Of a stretch of DNA of 64,000 nt, positions 35,428 to 43,237 are shown piece by piece. Positions within the stretch are counted from its first letter, which is position 1; each line of letters starts with the position of its first letter. This DNA comes from Peptoniphilus_B koenoeneniae. Lineage in GTDB: Bacteria > Bacillota > Clostridia > Tissierellales > Peptoniphilaceae. The notes beneath the pieces are model-generated. The model was not told where the DNA came from. It searched no databases and saw nothing but the letters and a program-made list of their open reading frames with translations. Made by a program: the position numbers and the translations under genes. Location: the NCBI RefSeq assembly GCF_030812875.1, contig NZ_JAUSTN010000002.1, forward strand, positions 1-64,000. The letters are read 5' to 3'.

Positions 35428-35442
35428 AACTTTTGTACTCAT

Positions 35443-35526
35443 GCGGGAATGGCGGAATTGGCAGACGCGCTAGACTTAGGATCTAGTTCCAACGGAGTGG
35501 GGGTTCAAGTCCTCTTTCCCGCACCA
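35443..35526 (+). tRNA. tRNA-Leu (UAG)
   Basis: 84-nt class II tRNA with a long variable arm and encoded CCA. Acceptor GCGGGAA/TTCCCGC, anticodon loop CTTAGGA giving TAG, T-loop GTTCAAGTC. It reads CUA-type leucine codons. Confidence 0.95.
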
Positions 35527-35529
35527 AAT

Positions 35530-35570
35530 AAAAAAAGAGTCGAGATAATCTCGACTCTTTTTTTATTTTT
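35530..35570 (+). terminator. Terminator after tRNA-Leu
   Basis: A long perfect stem AAAAAAGAGTCGAGA / TCTCGACTCTTTTTT with a TAA loop followed by T-rich DNA. Confidence 0.9.
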
Positions 35571-35696
35571 AATTAAATTTTTAAATGTATTTAAACTAAA
35601 CCATGATTAATATGATATTCTCTAAAACTTTCACGCCCTCTTACAAGTAACTGTAAATAATTATTTTGACTTTTCTTTTTTTCAAAAAATTTATAA

Positions 35697-35725
35697 TTAT
35701 CAACTTTTATTTCCTGTGTTATACT
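35697..35725 (+). promoter_or_regulatory. Promoter of apt
   Basis: TTATCA (35697-35702), 17-nt spacer, TATACT (35720-35725), 17 nt before the apt ATG, with GGGAGGT between. Confidence 0.55.
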
Positions 35726-35742
35726 TTTATAGGGAGGTAGTT

Positions 35743-36261
35743 ATGGATTTATCAAATAAAATATGTGCCATTAAGGACTATCCTAAAGAAGGAATAATTT
35801 TTAGAGATATTACTACACTTTTAATGGACAGGGATGCTTTTAAGGCGTCTATAGATCAATTGTCTGAAAAATTAAAAGATAAAAAAGTTGACAAAATAGT
35901 TGGTATAGAAGCAAGGGGTTTTATTTTCGGTACTGCTGTTGCTTATAAAATAGGTGCAGGTTTTGTTCCTGTAAGAAAGCCCGGAAAACTTCCTAGGGAA
36001 AAAGTTAGTGCTGAATATGAACTTGAGTACGGAAAAGATAAGGTTGAAATGCATTTGGATTCCATTAAAAAGGGCGAAAATGTTGTTATAATTGATGATC
36101 TTTTGGCTACCGGTGGAACTTCCAAGGCAACTGCTCAAATGGTGGAAAAACTTGGAGGAAAAATTCAATGTCTTTTATTTTTAGTCGAACTTATAAGTGA
36201 AGGTTTAAATGGTCGTGAAAATTTAAAAGACTATACTGTAGAGTCTTTAATAAAATATTAA
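35743..36261 (+). CDS. apt: Adenine phosphoribosyltransferase
   Basis: Purine salvage: adenine plus PRPP gives AMP and pyrophosphate. The PRPP-binding motif is VVIIDDLLATGGTSKA (near 117-132); the PRTase hood has GIIFRDITTLLMD (near 16-28), and VGIEARGFIFGTAVAY lies at about 55-70. At 172 residues from the ATG at 35743 it equals the usual length; the upstream GTG at 35716 would add nine residues before the GGGAGGT ribosome site and is rejected. It is monocistronic, ending in the shared terminator at 36262-36291. Confidence 0.96.
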   Translation: MDLSNKICAIKDYPKEGIIFRDITTLLMDRDAFKASIDQLSEKLKDKKVDKIVGIEARGFIFGTAVAYKIGAGFVPVRKPGKLPREKVSAEYELEYGKDKVEMHLDSIKKGENVVIIDDLLATGGTSKATAQMVEKLGGKIQCLLFLVELISEGLNGRENLKDYTVESLIKY

Positions 36262-36291
36262 AAAAAGAGTGTCTTCATTGACACTCTTTTT
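36262..36291. terminator. Bidirectional terminator between apt and the thioesterase gene
   Basis: AAAAAGAGTGTC / GACACTCTTTTT perfect 12-bp stem with a TTCATT loop between convergent genes; A- and T-runs allow termination in both directions. Confidence 0.85.
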
Positions 36292-36727
36292 CTTTTACAT
36301 CAAATTTTCTTTTTAAGGCTTTTATATTTACTCTGTAAAAATTAAAAGTCCCAATGGCTAAAAGTTTTTTATTTTTGTCTGATATTTTTACTTCAATAAT
36401 ATTATTTTTTATTCCGCTACTTACATATTTTGCATGAGCGTAAATAATTCCGCCTTTGGTGTTATCTATAAAATTCATAGATCCTTGTAAAGTTACGGAT
36501 TCTTTTCCATCATCTATAAGTAAAAGACCGGCAGCTGTATCTGCCAGCATAAAAAATATTCCTCCATGAAATATTCCATATCCGTTTAAATGTTTATCTT
36601 GACCCTCCATTTTAATTATCAGTCCGTCTTCTTCTCTTTTTACAAAGGAAATATTGTTATTTTCAATAAAGGGTCCTTTTAAATAATGCGATTCTTTAAG
36701 TTCTTTTTCTTCTTTTTCTCTTTCCAA
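36275..36727 (-). CDS. PaaI-type hotdog-fold thioesterase
   Basis: A 150-residue single hotdog domain of the PaaI family, which hydrolyses acyl-CoA thioesters. The active-site stretch is GYGIFHGGIFFMLADTAAG (near 49-67), with the HGG and following Asp typical of the family; a later IYAHAKYVSSG strand completes the fold. The start is a TTG at 36727 with a strong AGGAGG 8 nt upstream and no nearer ATG. It starts 1 nt after the dinB stop and is the last gene of the mrp operon. The substrate is unknown. Confidence 0.85.
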   Translation of the reverse strand: MEREKEEKELKESHYLKGPFIENNNISFVKREEDGLIIKMEGQDKHLNGYGIFHGGIFFMLADTAAGLLLIDDGKESVTLQGSMNFIDNTKGGIIYAHAKYVSSGIKNNIIEVKISDKNKKLLAIGTFNFYRVNIKALKRKFDVKEKECQ

Positions 36728-36728
36728 A

Positions 36729-37772
36729 TTAAAGTCCTCCTAAAAAGTTAAGTTGCCTTGTGTTTAAGTCTATTAAATTTGAACCTGAAATTCCCAGAAG
36801 TCTTATTTTTTTATCAGGTTTTATGTTTTCATATAAATCAAGGGCTATTTTTTCAATCTCTTCTTTTTTTAAAACTAAGGTTAAAAATGTTTTACTCATT
36901 GTGTGAACTTTAAAATCTTCTGTTTTTAGTTTTAAAGTAAGAGTATTTGCCCCTAAGTTATATTTTATAAAATCTTGAGAAAGTTCTTCTGAAAATTTAT
37001 TAATATAATCTCTGATTTGTTCTTCATCTGATGTGCTTATAAAAGTTCTCTCAACTCCCATGGATTTTCTGTCCCTAATAGGCTCAACTTTTCTCTTGTC
37101 TATTCCCCTTATTCGGTAAAATAATTCATGCCCGAACCTTCCAAACATTTCCACTAAAAATTCTTCGCTTAAAGTGTAGAGATCTTTTACCGTATTTATT
37201 CCTATTGCTCTTAGTTTATTTTCACTTTTTTTGCCTATTCCGTGAACTTTACTGATATCAAGGGGCATTAAAATTTCCGGCACCATTTTTTCTGAAATAT
37301 ATTTAAATCCGTCAGGCTTATTCCACTCACTTCCAAGTTTTGCCAAAAATTTATTGTAAGAAAGTCCACAGGAAATATTAAGTCCTGTTTTATTTTTTAT
37401 TTCCAATTTTAGGTCGTAACAGAACTTTATTTTGTCCAATTTTAAATTTGTTATATCAAGGTATGCCTCATCTATAGAAACTTTCTCTACGAGGCTCGTA
37501 TGGCTTCTGAGAATGGAAAAAACTCTTTCGCTCATCTCCTTATATCTATTCATTCTTCCTGGAACGATAATTACGTTGGGGCAGAGATTTTTTGCCATAA
37601 AAATAGGCATAGCTGAATGAAGTCCATATTCTCTTGCTTCATAATTTGCAGTTGTTATAACTCCTCTTTGGCTTCTTCCTCCCACAACCATAGGTTTTCC
37701 TTCTAAGTCTGGGTTATCAATTTCTTCAACGGAAGCAAAAAAGGCATCAATGTCAACATGGACAATTCTCAT
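36729..37772 (-). CDS. dinB: DNA polymerase IV (Y-family translesion polymerase)
   Basis: Error-prone lesion-bypass polymerase. The catalytic region has VHVDIDAFFASVEE (Asp 6 and 8 region), YEAREYGLHSAMP, and KVSIDEAYLDITN with the second acidic pair (near 100-112); a GIGKKSENKLRAIG helix-hairpin-helix follows (near 178-192), then the little-finger domain. It ends with LIDLNTRQLNFLGGL, a plausible beta-clamp-binding tail. Length 347 is normal. It follows the HAD gene directly, with the stop and ATG adjacent. No LexA box was recognised because the gene is internal in the operon. Confidence 0.95.
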   Translation of the reverse strand: MRIVHVDIDAFFASVEEIDNPDLEGKPMVVGGRSQRGVITTANYEAREYGLHSAMPIFMAKNLCPNVIIVPGRMNRYKEMSERVFSILRSHTSLVEKVSIDEAYLDITNLKLDKIKFCYDLKLEIKNKTGLNISCGLSYNKFLAKLGSEWNKPDGFKYISEKMVPEILMPLDISKVHGIGKKSENKLRAIGINTVKDLYTLSEEFLVEMFGRFGHELFYRIRGIDKRKVEPIRDRKSMGVERTFISTSDEEQIRDYINKFSEELSQDFIKYNLGANTLTLKLKTEDFKVHTMSKTFLTLVLKKEEIEKIALDLYENIKPDKKIRLLGISGSNLIDLNTRQLNFLGGL

Positions 37773-38390
37773 TTAACTCCACTCCAAATTTTTATATCCT
37801 TCTTTTTTTACTTTGGAATTTATTAAATATCTGTTTTTTACCAGTTCAAGCATATATCTGTCATCTTTATATGAATCTGAAAATCCCAAAGAATTTTCAT
37901 AATCTATTTGAAAATCTTTTTCTTCTAAATGTTTTTTAATTTTTTTTACTTTATTTTTCCCCTTGTTGTTTCCGCCTATAATATTGAAATTTTCATCAAG
38001 ACCTGTTCCTATTAAATAATCAACCTTAAGTTCTTTTGCTGCATATTTCATATATTTTTCAAAAGATGCAGAAACCAACATTATATAATAATCATCTCTA
38101 AGCTCATCTAATTTTTTTAAAGCATCTTTATAATAGAGTTTGCTCAAATCTTCTTTTACAAATTTCTCCAAGTCTTTTTCGTCTAAAAATTTAAAAATTT
38201 TTGCAATTTCATTTTTTAAATTTTCATAATCCCTTCCAAATAAAGAACCTAAAGCCCTATAAAACAATTTAAAATAAAGAGGAATTATTTTTATACCAAA
38301 TCTATTTTTAAATTTTTTAAATAGGACAAAAATACTGTCCCTATCTGTTATAGTCTTGTCAAAATCAAAAAAAGCAACCTTTTTTATCAT
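37773..38390 (-). CDS. HAD-IB family phosphatase (SerB/CicA-like)
   Basis: Haloacid-dehalogenase hydrolase of 205 residues. Motif I is FFDFDKTITDRDS (catalytic Asp near 9 and 11), motif II lies in LVSASFEKYM (Ser near 106) and motif III in LGFSDSYKDDRYM (near 169-181). HAD-IB members act on phosphoserine, lipid or sugar phosphates; the substrate cannot be predicted. It overlaps the thioredoxin-fusion gene by 4 nt in the mrp-to-thioesterase operon. Confidence 0.87.
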   Translation of the reverse strand: MIKKVAFFDFDKTITDRDSIFVLFKKFKNRFGIKIIPLYFKLFYRALGSLFGRDYENLKNEIAKIFKFLDEKDLEKFVKEDLSKLYYKDALKKLDELRDDYYIMLVSASFEKYMKYAAKELKVDYLIGTGLDENFNIIGGNNKGKNKVKKIKKHLEEKDFQIDYENSLGFSDSYKDDRYMLELVKNRYLINSKVKKEGYKNLEWS

Positions 38391-39526
38391 ACTTCCTCCA
38401 AAGCATCCAACAAATCGTCATAATTAATTTTTCCCGTAAACCTTTTAAATTCTTTTCCACCTTTAAAAATAATACTTGTGGGATAAGCTCGAATTTTAAA
38501 TTTTTCCCTTATTAAACTTTCATTTGTAAGGTCCATATAATAACTTACAAAATTCATTTCCTTGTGGGCATCTTTAATAATTTCAAGAGCTCCCTCACAA
38601 TGGATGCAGTTTTGAGAGCCAAATATTATAAGACAATCTTTTTTATGGGAATAAAAATTTTTGTAATTTAAAATTGTGGATCCGCTGTCATTTATTTTTT
38701 TTGCCTTTCCTGCCGCCTGTTTTTCTTGCAAATTTCCATATAACTTTAAATATTGCCAAACAGGTTTTCCAAAATCTAAATTTATTTCTTTTTCTGAAAA
38801 ATAGCAATAATCAATTGGATCTTTTAAAAATAAAAAATCAGTTAAATGTTTATCTTTATTAAATTTATAAATAAGACCGAAATCATTTAAAACTAAAAAA
38901 GTATCTGAACCTATTCTTTTTGCATCAGCTCTTTTGCAATTTTTGAATAAAAAATCATTTATATCGCCAATTAAATTGGCATTTTTATAATTGATTTCCA
39001 TCAAAATCTCTTTTGTAATAGGTGAAACTTCTAAAACTAGGCTTAAATTTTTTTCTGCAACTATTAAAAGATGGGATTCTCCAAAATTTCCCCTTTGTAT
39101 AAAGTGAGCTTTTTTAAAACTATCAACTTTTAAATCTTGAGCTTTTAAAGAATATACCTTTTCTTTTTTTTCGTCTAAAATGTATATTTCATCTTTTTTA
39201 ACAATTAAGAGATTCCCGTCTTTGAATCTTAAATCCCCCTGGTCTGCATAGATGTTTGTGCAAATTTTGTCTAAGGCTAAAATATTTTTATCTATATAAA
39301 AAGCTTCTTCTTCATTTTCCTCATAAACTTTGCTTACATTTTCATCAACTAAAAAATAATTGTGGCTGAAATCTAAGATTGTATTTTTAAAAGCCCTATT
39401 TTTGGATTTATTTTCAGAAATATAATTTTTTTCGTTTATTTTCCAAAAAGAGCCTTCTTCTTCTCTTATAAGTTTTTTATCCTTGTATAGATAAACTTTT
39501 CCCATAGAGGAAATTAATTTATACAT
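38387..39526 (-). CDS. Thioredoxin-domain protein with a large N-terminal WD/propeller-like domain
   Basis: The C-terminal 100 residues are a thioredoxin fold: IFGSQNCIHCEGALEII with redox pair C307xxC310 and a cis-Pro in IRAYPTSIIFKGG (near 349). The N-terminal about 270 residues consist of repeated short strands (VYLYKDKKLI, IYILDEKKEKVY, FLVLNDFGLIYKF) like a beta-propeller; I cannot name the family. No signal peptide is present, so the protein is probably cytoplasmic. It overlaps the thioredoxin-reductase-like gene by 13 nt, which suggests an electron supply. The CIHC centre differs from canonical CGPC, pointing to a special substrate. Confidence 0.8.
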   Translation of the reverse strand: MYKLISSMGKVYLYKDKKLIREEEGSFWKINEKNYISENKSKNRAFKNTILDFSHNYFLVDENVSKVYEENEEEAFYIDKNILALDKICTNIYADQGDLRFKDGNLLIVKKDEIYILDEKKEKVYSLKAQDLKVDSFKKAHFIQRGNFGESHLLIVAEKNLSLVLEVSPITKEILMEINYKNANLIGDINDFLFKNCKRADAKRIGSDTFLVLNDFGLIYKFNKDKHLTDFLFLKDPIDYCYFSEKEINLDFGKPVWQYLKLYGNLQEKQAAGKAKKINDSGSTILNYKNFYSHKKDCLIIFGSQNCIHCEGALEIIKDAHKEMNFVSYYMDLTNESLIREKFKIRAYPTSIIFKGGKEFKRFTGKINYDDLLDALEEV

Positions 39527-40404
39527 TTTCTAAACACCTTTCCTACTGAAATTGCAGCAGATGCTCCTTGAGATATAGATGTGATAAGTTGACCCTTGGA
39601 ATGTCTTGTGCAATCCCCTGCCGCATATATTCCTTCTACATTTGTCATTTCATTGTTATCTACAAGAATATAACCATCTTCCATGTCTATGAGTCCTTTA
39701 AAAATTTCTGTGTTGGGTTTAAAGCCTGTGTAGATAAAAACTCCGTGAGTTTTTACAATTTCTTTTCCCTTATCAGTATCAAACTCTATCCGGTCTTCAT
39801 AAATATCTCTTGCTCTATAATTAAAATAAAATTCTATATTTTTTATAGATTTTGCTTTTTCATAAGAATAAATATCTGCATCAGCCTTATCCTTATCTGT
39901 AAAAACTTTTACAGAATTTACAATGTTTGAAAGATATATTGCAGAATCAACTCCATTATTACCTGCTCCTATAACCGAAATATCTTTGCCCTTGAAATTG
40001 TTTCCGTCACAAAGAGCACAAAAAGATGTATTTACATAATTATGAATAAAAATATCTCCTTCAACTGGTCTACTTCCCGTTGCTATAATTATTTTTTCAC
40101 TTTCAATGTCCCCTTGTCTTTTTGTGCTTATAATAAAGGACCTATCTTTTTTCTTAATTTCCTTTACTGTTGTCCTTATAAAATCTATATTAAATTCGTT
40201 TAATTGGGCTCTTAAGTTTTCTATAAATTTTCTTCCAGAGATTTCTTTTATTCCAGGATAATTCCTTATATTTATAGCTTCTAAAATATTTCCGCCGAAT
40301 TCTCCTTTTTCTAAAACTATGTGGTGAATTCCAGCTCTTGATAAATATAAAGAAGCACTTAAACCTGCAGGTCCGCCGCCGATTATTACAACTTTAGTTT
40401 TCAA
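39514..40404 (-). CDS. Thioredoxin reductase-like FAD/NAD(P) oxidoreductase
   Basis: A 296-residue flavoprotein of the TrxB family. The FAD site is VVIIGGGPAGLSASLY (5-20), the redox-active pair is FCALCDGNNF (C129xxC132; canonical TrxB has CATC), the NAD(P) site is SVIGAGNNGVDSAIYLS (near 141-157), and the late FAD segment is GIYAAGDCTRHSKGQ (near 258). It transfers electrons from NAD(P)H or possibly ferredoxin to a disulfide partner; the next gene encodes a thioredoxin domain, an obvious candidate. The ATG at 40404 overlaps the mrp stop by 11 nt. Confidence 0.88.
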   Translation of the reverse strand: MKTKVVIIGGGPAGLSASLYLSRAGIHHIVLEKGEFGGNILEAINIRNYPGIKEISGRKFIENLRAQLNEFNIDFIRTTVKEIKKKDRSFIISTKRQGDIESEKIIIATGSRPVEGDIFIHNYVNTSFCALCDGNNFKGKDISVIGAGNNGVDSAIYLSNIVNSVKVFTDKDKADADIYSYEKAKSIKNIEFYFNYRARDIYEDRIEFDTDKGKEIVKTHGVFIYTGFKPNTEIFKGLIDMEDGYILVDNNEMTNVEGIYAAGDCTRHSKGQLITSISQGASAAISVGKVFRKCIN

Positions 40405-41158
40405 GTTTTTTTATCTCCTCAACAGTATTTTTTATTTCTTCAACATAAATTTCGTCCCCATAGCCTGCATCTATATTTTCCCTAAAAGTTTGGTCCATAG
40501 GTAATTTTGAAAAACATGGAATTTTATATTTTTTTGCCAACTCCTCAACTTTACTTTCTCCGAAAATATAATGAGTTTTTCCACATTGATCGCACTTAAA
40601 ATAGCTCATATTTTCTACAAGAGAAAGAACCTTTATTCCCATAAGTTTTGCCATATTAATAGATTTTTCAACTATCATTTCCACAAGACTTTGAGGTGTT
40701 GAAACTATTACTACCCCGTCGATAGGAAGAGACTGATAAATTGTAAGGGCTATATCTCCAGTTCCAGGAGGCATATCAACTAACATATAATCTATTTCTC
40801 CCCAGCGGACATCTTTAAAAAATTGTTGTATTCCTTGACCTATTATGGGGCCTCTCCACAAAACAGGTTGGGTAGGATCGCCTAAAATTAAATTTACTGA
40901 AATAATTTTTATTCCTGCATCGGTTACTTTCGGCATTATTTCACTTCCGTTGGAAAAAACCTTATCTTTAATTCCAAATCCCTTAGGGATTGAAGGACCT
41001 GTTATATCCGCATCAAGAATTGCAACTTTTTTTCCTTGTCTTGTCAGTTCAGAAGCTATAGCCGTTGTTACAAAACTTTTCCCAACACCACCTTTTCCAC
41101 TTACAATTCCTATTACATGCTTAATATGTGAATTTTCATTTTCTTTAAATTTTTCCAT
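40394..41158 (-). CDS. mrp: Mrp/NBP35-family iron-sulfur carrier ATPase
   Basis: P-loop ATPase that assembles or transfers iron-sulfur clusters. The deviant Walker A is GIVSGKGGVGKSFVTTAIAS (near 17-36), then ILDADITGPSIPKGFG and VDMPPGTGDIALT (near 129-141). A C-terminal CDQCG pair (near 199) is the expected shared cluster site. At 254 residues it is the short form lacking the N-terminal MIP18 domain. GGGAG precedes the ATG. It heads a six-gene operon with redox, phosphatase, polymerase and thioesterase genes. Confidence 0.92.
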   Translation of the reverse strand: MEKFKENENSHIKHVIGIVSGKGGVGKSFVTTAIASELTRQGKKVAILDADITGPSIPKGFGIKDKVFSNGSEIMPKVTDAGIKIISVNLILGDPTQPVLWRGPIIGQGIQQFFKDVRWGEIDYMLVDMPPGTGDIALTIYQSLPIDGVVIVSTPQSLVEMIVEKSINMAKLMGIKVLSLVENMSYFKCDQCGKTHYIFGESKVEELAKKYKIPCFSKLPMDQTFRENIDAGYGDEIYVEEIKNTVEEIKKLEN

Positions 41159-41331
41159 TAAAATTTCTCCCTTTATTTTATAAATTAAAATAATTTTTAT
41201 TAAATTTTTTCTTATATATAAGTTTTACCCTAAAAAAATAAAAAACTAATATTAAGAATTCCCTTTTATAATTGTAACTTATATTTTCATTTTTACCCAA
41301 AAAATATTTAAGCCTAAGTCTTTTAAAATAA

Positions 41332-41340
41332 TGTTATAAT
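41332..41340 (+). promoter_or_regulatory. Extended -10 promoter of the CC/Se-motif gene
   Basis: TGTTATAAT contains the TGN extension followed by a perfect TATAAT (41335-41340), 15 nt before the ATG at 41356. No good -35 is present, which is usual for extended -10 promoters. Confidence 0.5.
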
Positions 41341-41355
41341 AAATGTGGTGATAAT

Positions 41356-41643
41356 ATGAAAATAATTTTTAGTAAGGGTACAAGAAAATATATTGAAGAA
41401 AAAAATATTAAAGCCCTAACTGTAGATATGGGGCTTACTGGTTGCTGTGGTGTTCATGGAATAGTTGATCCTGAAGTTAAAATCGGTGTGCCTGATGTTG
41501 GAACTTACAATCTTTATAAGGAAGATGGTTTGGATATATATGTTAATAAAACTTTGCGTTTTAAAGACGATACTATGACTTTTGTTTTTAATAACTTCTT
41601 ATTTACAAAAAAATTAGCCGTAGACGGTTACGACTACGACTGA
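41356..41643 (+). CDS. CC/Se-motif family (seleno)protein, IscA/HesB-like
   Basis: A 95-residue protein with the motif LTGCCGVHG (Cys-Cys at residues 29-30), the hallmark of the CC/Se family in which one Cys is selenocysteine in some species. Both codons here are ordinary cysteine codons (TGC TGT), so it is the Cys form. The fold resembles the iron-sulfur carrier IscA/HesB. Its function is undefined. GGTGAT is a weak ribosome site before the ATG. It is monocistronic; its terminator lies in the 3' end of the convergent phosphatase gene. Confidence 0.8.
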   Translation: MKIIFSKGTRKYIEEKNIKALTVDMGLTGCCGVHGIVDPEVKIGVPDVGTYNLYKEDGLDIYVNKTLRFKDDTMTFVFNNFLFTKKLAVDGYDYD

Positions 41644-41645
41644 TT

Positions 41646-42245
41646 TTAAATTGTGCTCCTATTATTTTTAGGGGCTTTTTTTATTATATTAAATTCTCCA
41701 TTTTTGTAATCTATAATATTGTAGCTTGCGTTTCTTCTCACTCTGTTGTCCCAAAAATTATTTACATCTATTCCTTCAATGTAATTTAAAATTCCGCAAA
41801 GGGTAACTCCATGAGTAACTATAAGAACATCTTCATAAGATTTTCCTATTATAAATTCTTCAAAAAAATTTTTAACTCTTTCCATTAAATCCCAAAGAGA
41901 TTCTCCATCTTTTCTTTGGTATTGTCCCGGATTATAAAAATACTTTTCATATAAATCCTTATCTTCAATTTTTATTCTTTCTAAATTTTTTCCGCTCCAG
42001 GACCCTACATCTATTTCTCTTAAGAGTTTTGTTTTTATAATTTCACTTTCCGGAGCTATTATTTTTGCACTTGTAATTGCCCTTTGAAGATCTGAAGAAA
42101 AAACTTTGTTGAAATTACTTTTTATAAGGCTCAAATCTTTTGCCATTTTTATTCCGTCTTCCGTTAACTGGGAGTCTAAAATTCCTTGGTTTATTTTTTT
42201 AACATTCCACTTTGTTTCAGAGTGTCTTGTTAAATATATTTTCAA
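41646..42245 (-). CDS. Histidine phosphatase family protein (phosphoglycerate mutase-like)
   Basis: A 199-residue branch 1 histidine phosphatase. The catalytic RHSETKWN (His 8) replaces the commoner RHGET, a tolerated change; supporting residues lie in FSSDLQRAITSAKI (near 51-64), LREIDVGSW (near 81) and VTHGVTLCGIL (second His near 144). Substrates in this family range from phosphoglycerate to nucleotides and vitamin precursors, so none is assigned. It overlaps ansA by 4 nt and is the last gene of the valS operon. Confidence 0.87.
   Translation of the reverse strand: MKIYLTRHSETKWNVKKINQGILDSQLTEDGIKMAKDLSLIKSNFNKVFSSDLQRAITSAKIIAPESEIIKTKLLREIDVGSWSGKNLERIKIEDKDLYEKYFYNPGQYQRKDGESLWDLMERVKNFFEEFIIGKSYEDVLIVTHGVTLCGILNYIEGIDVNNFWDNRVRRNASYNIIDYKNGEFNIIKKAPKNNRSTI
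41653..41685 (+). terminator. Terminator after the CC/Se-motif gene
   Basis: GCTCCTA / TAGGGGC stem with one G-U pair followed by seven T on the plus strand, embedded in the 3' end of the convergent phosphatase gene. Confidence 0.6.
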
Positions 42246-43237
42246 TCTTCACCTCTTAAAATATCCTTATTTATTTTTTTATAAAATAATTTTCTTACCT
42301 CATCATAATCTTTTGTAATGGCAAGTATCCACATTAATTTTACTAAACAGGCTTCAACGGTCATATCATAAGCTTCTATTACCTTTTGACTTTTTAAAAA
42401 TCTATAACCTACTTCATAGGTCATGGCATCTGAGCCTTCAAGCATAACTTGAGTTGCTATTACTACTATTTTATCTTTATGCTTGTTTAATTCTTTTAAA
42501 AAGTTCCTTCTTGATTCAAAGGGTATTCCTCCTACCCCGTAAGTTTCAAGTATGACTCCGTCATAAAATTTAAAAATATAATTTAAAATGTCCGGCTCCA
42601 TTCCCGGAGTTAATTTTAAATTAAAAACTTTAGGATTTAATTTATCATAAAATTTTACTTCTTCTTTATTTACTTCTTCATCTACGTAGCGATAAATTTT
42701 ATTTCCGTCAATAAATGCCGCATTGGGATAGTTTATGGAATCAAAGGCTGAAAAAGATTTGCTTCTTAATTTTTTTGCTCTCGTTCCAACTATAGCTTTT
42801 CCGTCAAAAACTATATAAACACCTCTTACATTGTCCTCAGAGGCAAATCTTATGGCATCTTTTAAATTTTTTATCCCATCAGTTATTCTTTCACTTATGG
42901 GTTTTTGTGCTCCCGTTAAAATAATGGGCTTTTCGCTATTTTGTATTAAATATGAAAGAGCTGCTGCTGTAAATGCCATAGTATCTGTTCCGTGAGTTAT
43001 GACAAAGCCGTCATAATCATAATTTTCTTTTATAACTTCGCTTATCTTTATCCAATGCTCTGGTTCTATATTTGTTGAATCTATATTTAATACTTGTTTT
43101 ACTTTTACATTAGCAAATTCTTTTACTTCAGGAACAAATTTTAAAAGTTCATCTGCTTGAGTTGATGGGCTTAAACCCATATCTGTATGAACGGAGGCTA
43201 TTGTGCCTCCTGTTGCTATTAATAATATATTTTTCAT
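42242..43237 (-). CDS. ansA: Type I (cytoplasmic) L-asparaginase
   Basis: Hydrolyses asparagine to aspartate and ammonia. Catalytic threonine motifs: LLIATGGTIASVHTD (Thr near 12) and FVITHGTDTMAFTAAAL (Thr-Asp-Lys region near 85-90). There is no signal peptide, in keeping with the cytoplasmic AnsA type; 331 residues is normal. It overlaps valS and the phosphatase gene by 4 nt each, so it is expressed from the valine T-box leader. This is a noteworthy coupling of amino-acid catabolism to tRNA-Val charging. Confidence 0.93.
   Translation of the reverse strand: MKNILLIATGGTIASVHTDMGLSPSTQADELLKFVPEVKEFANVKVKQVLNIDSTNIEPEHWIKISEVIKENYDYDGFVITHGTDTMAFTAAALSYLIQNSEKPIILTGAQKPISERITDGIKNLKDAIRFASEDNVRGVYIVFDGKAIVGTRAKKLRSKSFSAFDSINYPNAAFIDGNKIYRYVDEEVNKEEVKFYDKLNPKVFNLKLTPGMEPDILNYIFKFYDGVILETYGVGGIPFESRRNFLKELNKHKDKIVVIATQVMLEGSDAMTYEVGYRFLKSQKVIEAYDMTVEACLVKLMWILAITKDYDEVRKLFYKKINKDILRGED

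Noticed and set aside
39568..39930. 120-codon plus-strand frame inside the thioredoxin-reductase-like gene
   Set aside because: Antisense shadow, rich in Phe, Ile and Cys from the complement of Lys/Glu codons; no promoter or ribosome site.
41440..41452. Possible selenocysteine in the CC/Se-motif gene
   Set aside because: The codons are TGC TGT, with no in-frame TGA and no SECIS-like hairpin directly after them.
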